From Zopfochytrium polystomum (lineage: Eukaryota > Chytridiomycota > Chytridiomycetes > Chytridiales > Chytridiaceae): a stretch of 64,000 nt of DNA. Under the pieces are notes generated by a model. That model was not told the origin of the DNA. It did no database searches and saw nothing but the letters and a program-made list of their open reading frames with translations. Below, piece by piece: positions 44,296 through 52,290 of the stretch (its first letter is position 1; each line of letters starts with the position of its first letter). The DNA lies in contig JAIVFJ010000102.1 in assembly GCA_025765615.1 (NCBI GenBank), positions 1 through 64,000 of the forward strand. Reading direction: 5' to 3'. The translations under genes and the position numbers were made by a program.

Positions 44296-45876
44296 AGGCC
44301 TCTTCTGCAACTTGGTGGGGTACCTGGTCTTGAACTTGAGCAGAAGGTCTTGGCAGTGAGTGAGGTTTGACTCAGGCTCCCAGGTGTTGTCAGCATCTGA
44401 GTAACCTTTCCACTTAACAAGGAACTTGAGTGTCCTTCCAAACCACTTGGCATCCAAGATTTGTTCAACCTCAAATTCCTCTTCACCTTCTACCTCAACT
44501 GGAGGAGGAGGAGGAACAACTCTGCCTGGAATGGAATTGGCCACAAACTTCTCCAAAAGGCTGACATGGAAAACTGGGTGGATCTTCATGGATGCAGGGA
44601 GATCCAGCTTGAAGGTGACTGGATTGATTTGCTCCAAGATCTTGAAAGGTCTCAACTTGAGGTTGTCTAGCTTGGGACTTGGTCTTTTGGACTGCAAGTT
44701 CTTCCTCATGCCTGGCCAGTAAAAGTCTCTGGAAACAAGCTCATATGTCTTGTGCTCTCCTGGGTGTCCAGCTGTTGCTGCATCATGCCTTGTCTTGAGT
44801 ATCTCAAGTTTTTCCTCTTCTTGGCTGATTTGAATCTTGTGAGGCTTGGGGTCCTTGGAAATAGCATGGGCCCACACACTGTCAGGAAGCAGTGAAAGGT
44901 GTGTCTTGGATGGTGGGGTGAAACCATCTCCCACTTCAGGTGCAAGGTCTGTCCTTCTGTGCTCATCAGCAGTGGGGCTTGAATTGTTGACTGGGAACTG
45001 TGATTCTTGAATCTTTGACTGAGGGTTCTGTTCTTGGCAAAGACTGTGAGCTGTGGAGCTTGAATCTTGAATTTGGACTGTGAACTGCGGTACTTGAAGC
45101 TTTGACTGTGGGTTCTGTGAACTACAGACTTGGCCATGACTGTGAGCTCTATGAGCTGTGCTGGAATCTTGACTATGAACTGTGAACTGTGAAACTTGAA
45201 TCTTGGCTGGGATCTGTGAGCTGCAGGCTGATACTGGAGCTGTCATTTGTGGTTGACCTTGGATACTAGGCTGAGAGCCTTGAATCAGGGACTTGAGAGC
45301 ATGAGACTTGGAGGCTTGACTTGAGTTTTGGGTGACTGTTCCAATTGGTGGAGGTTGGACTTGACCAGTGACCCAATCAATGGCAGGGTTCTGGGCTTGC
45401 AGCCATGGTAATCCCAGGATGACAGAGAATGTGGGTGAGCCAAGATCCAATACTTCCAGGTTGACCATGGATGGTGGAAAGTCTTGGATGTGGAGGTTTA
45501 GCTTGGTTTCATGGCTGATTTCCTTGAACAGAGCATGATTGGCAAAGTGAACCTTGAGGGGTGTGGATTTCTTGATGGTGGGAATGGCACAAGACTTGGC
45601 AAGGGTGGCATCAATGATGTTGCAGGATGATCCAGAGTCTATAAGGGCCTTGGTTGTGATGGTTGACTTGGGTGAGAGTTGAATCTTGACATCCATGGTG
45701 AGTTGGTGGGGCTTGGAATCTGAGGTGTTTGTGGTGCTGGTGGTGGTGATGAAACAGGGGCAGCTTGGAGGAGGGTCCAGGGAATTGCCCCTCAGTGAGC
45801 CTGGACCTGGGAGTTTGGGTGCTTCTTCCTTGGGCAGTCCTTGACAGCATACTCCTTGGAGCCACAGTAAAAACAC
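44281..45876 (-). CDS. Truncated pol: aspartic protease plus integrase C-terminus with chromodomain
   Basis: Open frame in -1 relative to gag, overlapping its last 85 nt. No ATG is needed if it is made by ribosomal frameshifting; 45876 is simply where the open frame can be followed from. The retropepsin-like protease has ALIDSGSSCNIID (active site near residues 101-113) and VILGLPWLQAQNPAIDW. Next comes a Gln/Ser-rich spacer with three related units (KIQVSQFTV, KLQVPQFTV, KIQESQFPV). An integrase zinc-binding start follows (AATAGHPGEHKTYEL, DFYWPGMRKNL) but its Cys pair is lost at the junction. A GPY/F-like stretch (LKLRPFKILEQINPVTFKLD) leads to the chromodomain (FEVEQILDAKW, FLVKWKGYSDADNTWEPE). 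RT, RNase H and the integrase core, normally over 800 residues, are absent. Confidence 0.85.
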   Translation of the reverse strand: MFLLWLQGVCCQGLPKEEAPKLPGPGSLRGNSLDPPPSCPCFITTTSTTNTSDSKPHQLTMDVKIQLSPKSTITTKALIDSGSSCNIIDATLAKSCAIPTIKKSTPLKVHFANHALFKEISHETKLNLHIQDFPPSMVNLEVLDLGSPTFSVILGLPWLQAQNPAIDWVTGQVQPPPIGTVTQNSSQASKSHALKSLIQGSQPSIQGQPQMTAPVSACSSQIPAKIQVSQFTVHSQDSSTAHRAHSHGQVCSSQNPQSKLQVPQFTVQIQDSSSTAHSLCQEQNPQSKIQESQFPVNNSSPTADEHRRTDLAPEVGDGFTPPSKTHLSLLPDSVWAHAISKDPKPHKIQISQEEEKLEILKTRHDAATAGHPGEHKTYELVSRDFYWPGMRKNLQSKRPSPKLDNLKLRPFKILEQINPVTFKLDLPASMKIHPVFHVSLLEKFVANSIPGRVVPPPPPVEVEGEEEFEVEQILDAKWFGRTLKFLVKWKGYSDADNTWEPESNLTHCQDLLLKFKTRYPTKLQKRPKRGR

Positions 45877-46715
45877 AGTCCCTGCTGGGCCCTCCTTGTT
45901 TTCTCCTCTTGGCTCAGAGGACCCTTAGGAAGTGTCTCAACTGCATCCACTTGCATGGGTTCAGGAACTGTGAGAGCTTGAGGAACTGGGGTAGGTCTTG
46001 ATGTAGTTCCTACTTGTCTTTGCTTCAGCCTCTTGGAGTAGAGTCTGTTGTCAATCTTGATGGCAAGGAGAATGTACTCTTCCAAGGTCTCAGGGATGTG
46101 CAGAGACTGGGAGAGCATGTCTTGGATAGACTCATGGAGACCATCATGGTACAGCTCCATCAGAGCTGCATCATTGTATCCAGAGTCTCTGGCTAGTTGC
46201 TTGAATTGGTTGGTGTAGGCCACACAAGATTGCTTTCCTTGCTTGATATGCTTGAGCTTGGATCTTGCTGTCCAAGATGCGTAGGGGTCACCAAAGGTAG
46301 CTTCCAGCCCCTCCCAGAGCTCTTGCAGGGTGGTGGGTGTGCTTGGGAGAGATCTGTACCATGATTGAGCTTGACCAGACAGGAGGGTGCTTGTGAAAAG
46401 AACCTTGACTTGCTCACTGGGAAATCTTGAAGGTTGGAGAAGGATGACATTCTCCACAGTGGCCATGAAGTTCCTGAGGTCTTTGGCCAGCCCAGTGAAC
46501 TTGTCAGGGCTGGGAACCTTGGGCTCTCTTGCTTGGTTGGCTTGAGGCAGGGGAAGAGCTTGATGTTCTTGTTGGTGAAGTTGTTGTTGAAGCTGGTGCT
46601 GCTGGTGAAGGACTTGTTCTTGAAGTTGGTGTGTCTGTCTTGAAAGGGCTTGTAATTGGTCCATCAAGGCTTGGAAGGCAGTTGCATCAGGGAAGGTGTT
46701 GTTTGGGTCAGACAT
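45792..46715 (-). CDS. Gag of the LTR element
   Basis: 307 aa from the first ATG (46715) after the primer-binding site, starting MSDPNNTFPDATAFQ. A Gln-rich coiled N-terminus precedes the retrotransposon gag core (FPSEQVKVLFTSTLLSGQAQ, SWYRSLPSTP, DGLHESIQDMLSQ). Near the C-terminus the zinc knuckle reads CFYCGSKEYAVKDC, a CCHC motif in which Tyr replaces the His. The stop at 45792-45794 lies inside the pol frame. Gag forms the particle that packages element RNA. Confidence 0.88.
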   Translation of the reverse strand: MSDPNNTFPDATAFQALMDQLQALSRQTHQLQEQVLHQQHQLQQQLHQQEHQALPLPQANQAREPKVPSPDKFTGLAKDLRNFMATVENVILLQPSRFPSEQVKVLFTSTLLSGQAQSWYRSLPSTPTTLQELWEGLEATFGDPYASWTARSKLKHIKQGKQSCVAYTNQFKQLARDSGYNDAALMELYHDGLHESIQDMLSQSLHIPETLEEYILLAIKIDNRLYSKRLKQRQVGTTSRPTPVPQALTVPEPMQVDAVETLPKGPLSQEEKTRRAQQGLCFYCGSKEYAVKDCPRKKHPNSQVQAH

Positions 46716-46743
46716 GATGGCAGAGAGTAGTGGGAGAGGGTGA

Positions 46744-46754
46744 AAGTGAATTAT
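46744..46754 (-). other. Predicted self-priming primer-binding site
   Basis: Two bases inside the 5' LTR the minus strand reads ATAATTCACTT. It is the exact complement of AAGTGAATTAT at 46837-46827 inside the LTR, which is where transcription should begin. There is no TGG start as expected for a tRNA 3' end. This is the arrangement of Tf1/sushi-type self-priming elements. Confidence 0.75.
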
Positions 46755-46864
46755 GATGTCAGGAACAGGGCAGGACAGGACAAGGCAGACAAGGAACTGA
46801 GAGGAGTGATGATTGTATTGGAAACAATAATTCACTTGAGGGATGGGACAGGTCCCCCATCCCC

Positions 46865-46872
46865 CTTTTATA
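46865..46872 (-). promoter_or_regulatory. LTR TATA box
   Basis: Minus-strand TATAAAAG, 35 nt upstream of AAGTGAATTAT, the predicted RNA 5' end. Present in the same place in the other copies (for example about 44036-44043 in the 3' LTR). Confidence 0.8.
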
Positions 46873-47022
46873 CCTTTTGAGAGTCTTCCTTGTCAAGACT
46901 CCAAGAAAGTTCCAGAAAGAGCAATTAGTAATGCAATGATACCAATGATACCAATGACAACAAGACAAGTCAGGAAAGCAAAGAAGGTTCCAGAAGGTTC
47001 CACAAGGTTCCATGAAGGAATG

Positions 47023-47055
47023 TTCTAGAAGGTTCCAGAAGGTTCCAGAAGGTTC
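47023..47055 (-). promoter_or_regulatory. Heat-shock element array in U3
   Basis: Seven contiguous units alternate TTC and GAA with exact 2-bp spacing (TTCnnGAAnnTTC pattern). This is more than the three units that make a strong HSF site. It lies about 150-190 bp upstream of the TATA box. Shorter arrays lie at about 46983-47000 and 47068-47080. The pattern is palindromic, so it works in either orientation. Confidence 0.85.
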
Positions 47056-47199
47056 CATGAAGGAATGTTCTAGAAGGTTCCAGAGGTTTCCAGAGGGTGA
47101 TTCATAACACACAGGCTGGACACTGCATCGTTGTGCTTTACATTGGCAATTCGATTCGAATTATTCTGGAGCCATGATCACTTTTGCTCACATACTTGA

Positions 47200-47507
47200 T
47201 GTCAGGAACAGGGCAGGACAGGACAAGGCAGACAAGGAACTGAGAGGAGTGATGATTGTATTGGAAACAATAATTCACTTGAGGGATGGGACAGGTCCCC
47301 CATTTCCCCTTTTATACCTTTGAGAGTGTTCCTTGTCAAGACTCAAAGAAAGTTCCAGAAAGAGCAATTAGTAATACAATGATACCAATGATACCAATGA
47401 CAACAAGACAAGTCAGGAAAGCAAAGAAGGTTCCAGAATGTTCCACAAGATTCCATGAAGGAATGTTCTAGAAGGTTCCAGAGGTTTCCAGAGGGTGATT
47501 CATAACA
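47200..47507 (-). repeat. Solo LTR, one HSE module (308 bp)
   Basis: Third member of the family, same orientation. Flanks are CTTGA (47195-47199) and CTTCA (47508-47512), a target duplication with one difference. It is 45 bp shorter than the complete element's LTR and has several point differences, so it is probably older. Confidence 0.9.
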
Positions 47508-49179
47508 CTTCAGGGAGCTTGGCCACTTCAGCGTGACACATCACTTGCCACTGAGGCCAGATGTAACAGCTTAATGATGGAGTTTTTGATTCTGCCGCAG
47601 TTTAGATTACTTAATCCTCCCAACTGATTTCTAGTTGGAATCAAGTGAAATTTGACTTGGTTCAACTCAAAAAAGACTGTTTCACGTGACCTCCCCAACG
47701 TTTTAGGAATATTGCTGTAATTCTTTTTTTTTTTTGTTGAACGATTTTGACTGTCTGTCAGACAGCACTTCTATGGGTTTTCCAACATTTGATTGGTCTT
47801 CAGTCTGTCTGACTCTGGAGGCGCTGACATCGAATGTACAAGTTCAATGCAAAAAAGGCCAATTTGATGCAAGTGATAATAGTTCTCTTGCAAATCTAAT
47901 GCCATATTACTATCAAAAAAAAGAAAAATATAAAAATTCAAATAAAGAATGCATGCATTTCAGTTGGCGTTTGACTGTCACAGATTATCTTTAAAGATGG
48001 GGGGCAGTGCTGGTCCCTTGGCAGCCTTGATAAACAAGTGAGCTGCCATCAAGTATATATAAGTGCTATGGTTTGGCCCTTTGGCAATGCTTTCCAATTA
48101 AACCAGCGCACCACCAAGACGGGGTCCTGGATCATCTGTACAGCCTCTCTCTCTCTCTCTCGCTCGATTGACGCAACTTCACGCAAGTTGAATCACAATG
48201 TGTGTTTGTTATTTATGTCTAACCCGCCGCCGCTGTTTTGTGCCATTCTACCTTTTTGGGACGAAAAATCGGGCATCCAAAAAGCGATCCCGTGACTCCT
48301 GCCTTTATTTAGTGGAGAAATGCGCGGATTATCTGCTTATCCGCAGAGCGGGAAATCCACCAAACACAGGAATATGAAGAACACAAAAACAAAACGATGA
48401 ATGCAAATAGACGCAGAGACAACGTTTCGGTGCTGCTTCCGCGTGTCAGCTGAGGCCTGGTTTTGTTGACTTTGATTGGCCACATGCAACAACACGAAGG
48501 CACACACGCGCGTCCATCAGTCAGTCTGTCTACCTCTCTCTCACTTCTCTCTCTCTCCTCCCTCTCTCTCTCTCTCTCTCTCTCTCACACTTCTCTCTCT
48601 CTCCCTCCCTCTCTCTCTCTGTTGCTGTTGTTGCATGTTCCAAAGTGACCACGCGACGTGTGTCCGTCCGTCCGTTCGTCCAAGCAGCAATGGGCGTCGT
48701 GAGGCGGCGATGACGGCATATGGCTGGCTGTCTTTTGCGGAAAGAAAAAAAAAGAAAAGCGAGCATGATCATAACAGAAGAAAAATTGCAGGGAAAATTG
48801 GAGGGAAAATTATTTTTTTCCCTTTCCTCTTTTTTTTTTTTTTTTCTTTCTTATTTGTTTGTTCTGTAAAGCTGGCCATCGTGACACGTGCGTTTGTCTA
48901 CTTTCAGGCAATGCAGGCTGCGCGCAGGCTGCTGCTGCGCATTGCGCAGACAGTGGAGGAGAGGGCACACACTCTCGTTCGTTCATTCAGTCGGTCAGGC
49001 AGTCAGTCAGTCAGTCGCTCAGTCGGTCCAGTCAGTCAGTCATTCAGTCATCCAATGGGTGAACGAACGAGACATGGGCCAACCAACCCAGTCAATCAAT
49101 CAATCACTCGCAAAATAGAGAGAGAGAGGGAGGGAGGGAGAGAGAGAGAGAGAGAGAGAACCGAGAGAGAGGAACAACC

Positions 49180-49215
<36 letters not shown>

Positions 49216-49348
49216 TCTCCCCCGCGCTATAAAAACAGGCGCGCACCCACACACTCACACTCACACACACAGCCTTCCACCCCCAGTACCACTGCCAGCA
49301 CTATTAACTAGAGAAGAAGAACAAAAGACAGCGAACCACAACAACATC
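47508..49348. other. Intergenic and promoter region of the propeller gene, repeat-rich
   Basis: Complex AT-rich sequence to about 48130, then (CT)n runs (about 48146-48162, 48537-48620), a T run (about 48830-48846), CAGT-rich repeats (about 48985-49050) and (GA)n runs (about 49115-49216). A long plus ORF crosses the repeats only because they lack stops. No gene seen before 49349. Confidence 0.6.
49228..49235 (+). promoter_or_regulatory. TATA box of the propeller gene
   Basis: TATAAAAA 121 bp upstream of the ATG, directly after the (GA)n tract. It is the clearest cellular-gene TATA box in the window and fits a strongly or conditionally expressed gene. Confidence 0.65.
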
Positions 49349-50626
49349 ATGCAACTCGTCCGACACCTGGCCGCCGCTGCCGTCGTCGCAGCCGCCGCCT
49401 CTGTAACGGCCGTCTTCGCGCACCCTGGCGGAGCCGCCTCCTCAACCACCACCTCCACGCCCTCGGAGTCCACCCCCACGCCCGCCCTGCAGCGCGTGCT
49501 CTTTGTCGGAAACAACTGGGAGGGCACCGCCAGCGTCATCCAGTCCACCTACCCTTACACCGTGCTCGGCAAGATCAACGTAGTGCCGGATCACGACGAG
49601 CGCGTCGCCGACATCAACGCCGACCCCATCGGATGGATCTTTTACACCGCCGTCCGGAACGGCCCCGGCGAGGGCCATGATCAGCTCGTCGACGACCTGT
49701 ACTCCACCCCGGACGGCTCGGCCCTGGTGGCGTCCCGCCCGTCCTTCTCCGACGTCGTCTCGGTTGACTTGAAGACCGGCAAGGTGAACTGGCGCTTTTG
49801 GGTTTCCGGATACCGCTCCGACCACATGGCCATTTCGCCAGACGGACTCCGCGTCGCCGTTTCCGGCTCCCTCTCCAACACCATCTTTGTTCTGGACATC
49901 TTCACCGGCAAGCTGCTTGGTAGCTTCAAGGGAGGCGACAAGCCGCACGAAAACTTCTTCACCAACAACGCGCAGTACATTTGGAACATGGCCATCGGTA
50001 ACGTCGACACGTCCCTCGACGACTGGTCGGCTGACTGGACAAAGGGCGACCGCCACATCACCATCGCCAACGCCACCTCGTACGAGGTTGTCAAGACCAT
50101 CAACATGCGCAGCCGCCTGGACGACTTTGGCTTCACCACCACCTCCAACGCCGTCCGCCCCGCCGCGTTCCTGCCGGACTGGTCAAAGCTGTACTTCCAG
50201 GTCTCGTTCTTCAACGGCTTCTTCGAGTACGACGTCGCCGCCGACAAGATCCTCCGCAACTGCACCTTGCCCGGCGACCCCAACCTGACCCCGGACCGCA
50301 CCCAGTGGCTGCTCGACTCGCGCCACCACGGCATCACCATGAAGCCCGACGGAACCACGCTCTGCGTCGCCGGCACCATGGACTCGTACGCCACGGTCGT
50401 GGACATCAAGACTCTCCAGCACAAGACGCTAGTCCCGGCCGTCAAGCCGTACTGGGCCACCATTAACGGCGACGGCACGCAGTGCGTCATCTCCGAGGCC
50501 GGCGCAAACCGCACCACCGTCATCGATTTCGCCACGGGCGAGAAGGTCCTGTCGATCCCCGTCGGCTTCCACCCGCAGCGCGTCCGCACCGCGTACATCC
50601 CCGTCGACTGGAAACCTCTCATCTGA
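49349..50626 (+). CDS. Secreted YVTN-like beta-propeller protein
   Basis: Single-exon 425-aa protein. The ATG follows CATC, and the N-terminus MQLVRHLAAAAVVAAAASV is a signal peptide ending near VFA. The open frame extends upstream through repeats, but this ATG has the signal sequence. After a Ser/Thr/Pro linker, blade-like units appear: VVSVDLKTGKVNWRFWVSG, MAISPDGLRVAVSG, IFVLDIFTGKLLGSF, GITMKPDGTTLCVAG, ATVVDIKTLQHKTLV and TTVIDFATGEKVLSIPVG. They match the YVTN or quinoprotein-like propeller pattern. No catalytic residues were recognised, so binding or a lactonase-like role are both open. Codons are overwhelmingly C-ending, more biased than neighbouring genes, and with the TATA box this suggests high expression. 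Confidence 0.82.
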   Translation: MQLVRHLAAAAVVAAAASVTAVFAHPGGAASSTTTSTPSESTPTPALQRVLFVGNNWEGTASVIQSTYPYTVLGKINVVPDHDERVADINADPIGWIFYTAVRNGPGEGHDQLVDDLYSTPDGSALVASRPSFSDVVSVDLKTGKVNWRFWVSGYRSDHMAISPDGLRVAVSGSLSNTIFVLDIFTGKLLGSFKGGDKPHENFFTNNAQYIWNMAIGNVDTSLDDWSADWTKGDRHITIANATSYEVVKTINMRSRLDDFGFTTTSNAVRPAAFLPDWSKLYFQVSFFNGFFEYDVAADKILRNCTLPGDPNLTPDRTQWLLDSRHHGITMKPDGTTLCVAGTMDSYATVVDIKTLQHKTLVPAVKPYWATINGDGTQCVISEAGANRTTVIDFATGEKVLSIPVGFHPQRVRTAYIPVDWKPLI

Positions 50627-51407
50627 GAGCGGCGAAAAAACTGTACAAGAATATAATCGCAAAAGAGGAAGGCGGAGAGGGGCGACGGGCGACGAAGGGA
50701 CACTCGTAGTTACGTAATCGACTACCCGTGTTTTCAGTCACCCCCGCCCCTTTCTTTTCTCTCTTTTCCGTTTTTGTCCAGCAGCCTCGTCGACCTTTTT
50801 CTTTTTGTTGCAACTACTATCGCTAGTTTCCGCACTCGGCCCCCACCCGAGCGCACCCCCGCCCACTCTGCTCCAACCCCTTCACCCACCCACCATCAAC
50901 AGCGGACCTCTTTTTGTCGTGCCTCAAACGGTTTTCTCTGGTATATTTTTACCCTCGTTGGTTTCTATCCTCTCTCTTTTCAAGTTCTTGGGCCGACCTC
51001 GGCCCTACTTGAATACTTTTTTTTTCTCTTTGGCTTTTGACTCTATGAACTGCGTTGTCCAACCCCACCCAACCCACCCTTTTTACTACCTGCTCTCCCC
51101 TGTTTAAAAGAAAATTAGGCTGTTGTTGGTTTTCTCTCACCCCTTTCTTTTTTGATGTACGTCTCGACACCAAAAATAAACTCTTTAGCTCGCCTTTTCT
51201 GGATCCAAGTTACCGCCACTCGGTCGCGGATGTCTTGCCCCCGCCAGTAGGATATTCGTCAAAGGCGTGACTTTTCCAGTGCGGGAAAGGGTGATAGGAA
51301 TGTGTGTTTGAGTGCGTGCGTGCGTGAGTGTAGTGAGTGGGGGCGGGCCGGGGCGGGCCGAGGTATTTAGGCGGCGGCAGTAGACCGAGGTGGTGCTGCT
51401 GCGGCGG

Positions 51408-51439
<32 letters not shown>

Positions 51440-51527
51440 CGTTGAGTGCGTTGTGCGTGCACCATTCGCCTTTGGCAAAAGAGTTGGGCCACACACTCCC
51501 ACACCCACTGCCCTCTTGCACATCACA
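50627..51527. other. Intergenic region with T28 tract
   Basis: 3' flank of the propeller gene and promoter of the FHA/BRCT gene. T/C-rich. A 28-T run lies at 51412-51439, about 90 bp upstream of the next ATG. A GTGC/GTGA-rich patch lies at about 51300-51345. No gene seen. Confidence 0.6.
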
Positions 51528-52253
51528 ATGCCCCGCCAGCGGGCCGCCGTGGCGGCCTCTACCTCGGGCACCGCCGCCGCTGCCGCCGCCAGCAGCAGCA
51601 GCAGCACTCGAGCGGCATCGACACCGCGCCTGCGCTCCTCCGCCAAGCTAGCCTCCGCCGCCGCCGCCACCTCGGCCTCCGCCGGCACATCGCACACTCC
51701 CGGCCCGCCGCCAGCCGCTGCCGCCGCCTTTGCGAGAACGCCCGCCCTCCTCCTCGATCGTCGGCTGTCGTCGTCGTCGTCGTCTGCACAGCGAGGCGCA
51801 GCAGCAAAGTCCAGCCTCCGCCGCCGGTATGGCGACGGCTACGACGACGACGACGACGACGGCGACGGCGGCGGTGACGACGACGACGGTGAAGGCGGCG
51901 GCGACGGCGGCGGGACGGCCGCACCCGTCGATCGGCCCGTCGATCGGGCCGCCGTCGGAGGTGGCCGTGTGAATGGGCGGAAGAGCGCCGCCACCTCCGC
52001 CGTCGCCGCCGCACACGCCGTCGCCGCCGCCGAGCGGTCCCACGCTGTCGACGGCCCGAACCCACCGCAAGGCGACGACCCGTACCGCACCGCGTACCTG
52101 CGGCGGCGCCTCGACGCCTGCGAAGTCCCGCCAAACGAACGGACGCTGGTTGGCCGTTGCCCTGTTTTAATACTTTCGCTTTCAACTCACCCACAACGAT
52201 AACTCTCACTTTCCTCCTGCTCCTTCCCGCTGAATCGCCCGAACAAACCATTT

Positions 52254-52290
<37 letters not shown>

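Larger units (their letters stand above)
43928..47109 (-). mobile_element. Non-autonomous Ty3/gypsy chromovirus (3182 bp), complete LTRs and target duplication
   Basis: Two 353-bp LTRs (43928-44280 and 46757-47109) read as identical by eye and are flanked by the 5-bp duplication CACAG (43923-43927, 47110-47114). Read on the minus strand the order is 5' LTR, primer-binding site 46754-46744, gag 46715-45792, pol remnant to 44281, polypurine tract, 3' LTR. Gag, aspartic protease, the integrase HHCC-type zinc-finger start, a GPY/F-like module and a chromodomain are present. Reverse transcriptase, RNase H and the integrase catalytic core are missing, although the reading frame is intact. Movement would need enzymes from a full-length relative. 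Confidence 0.9.
46757..47109 (-). repeat. 5' LTR of the element
   Basis: 353 bp. From the predicted RNA start, U3 is 47109-46838 and R/U5 is 46837-46757. U3 carries the heat-shock-element module and the TATA box. Confidence 0.95.

Noticed and set aside
43391..47507. Tandem duplication or CRISPR-like array of 350-bp repeats
   Set aside because: The repeats have TG...CA ends, distinct 5-bp target duplications and an internal gag/pol, so they are LTR insertions.
48476..49348. 291-codon upstream extension of the propeller frame
   Set aside because: Runs through (CT)n, (GA)n and CAGT repeats that simply lack stops; the signal peptide starts at 49349.
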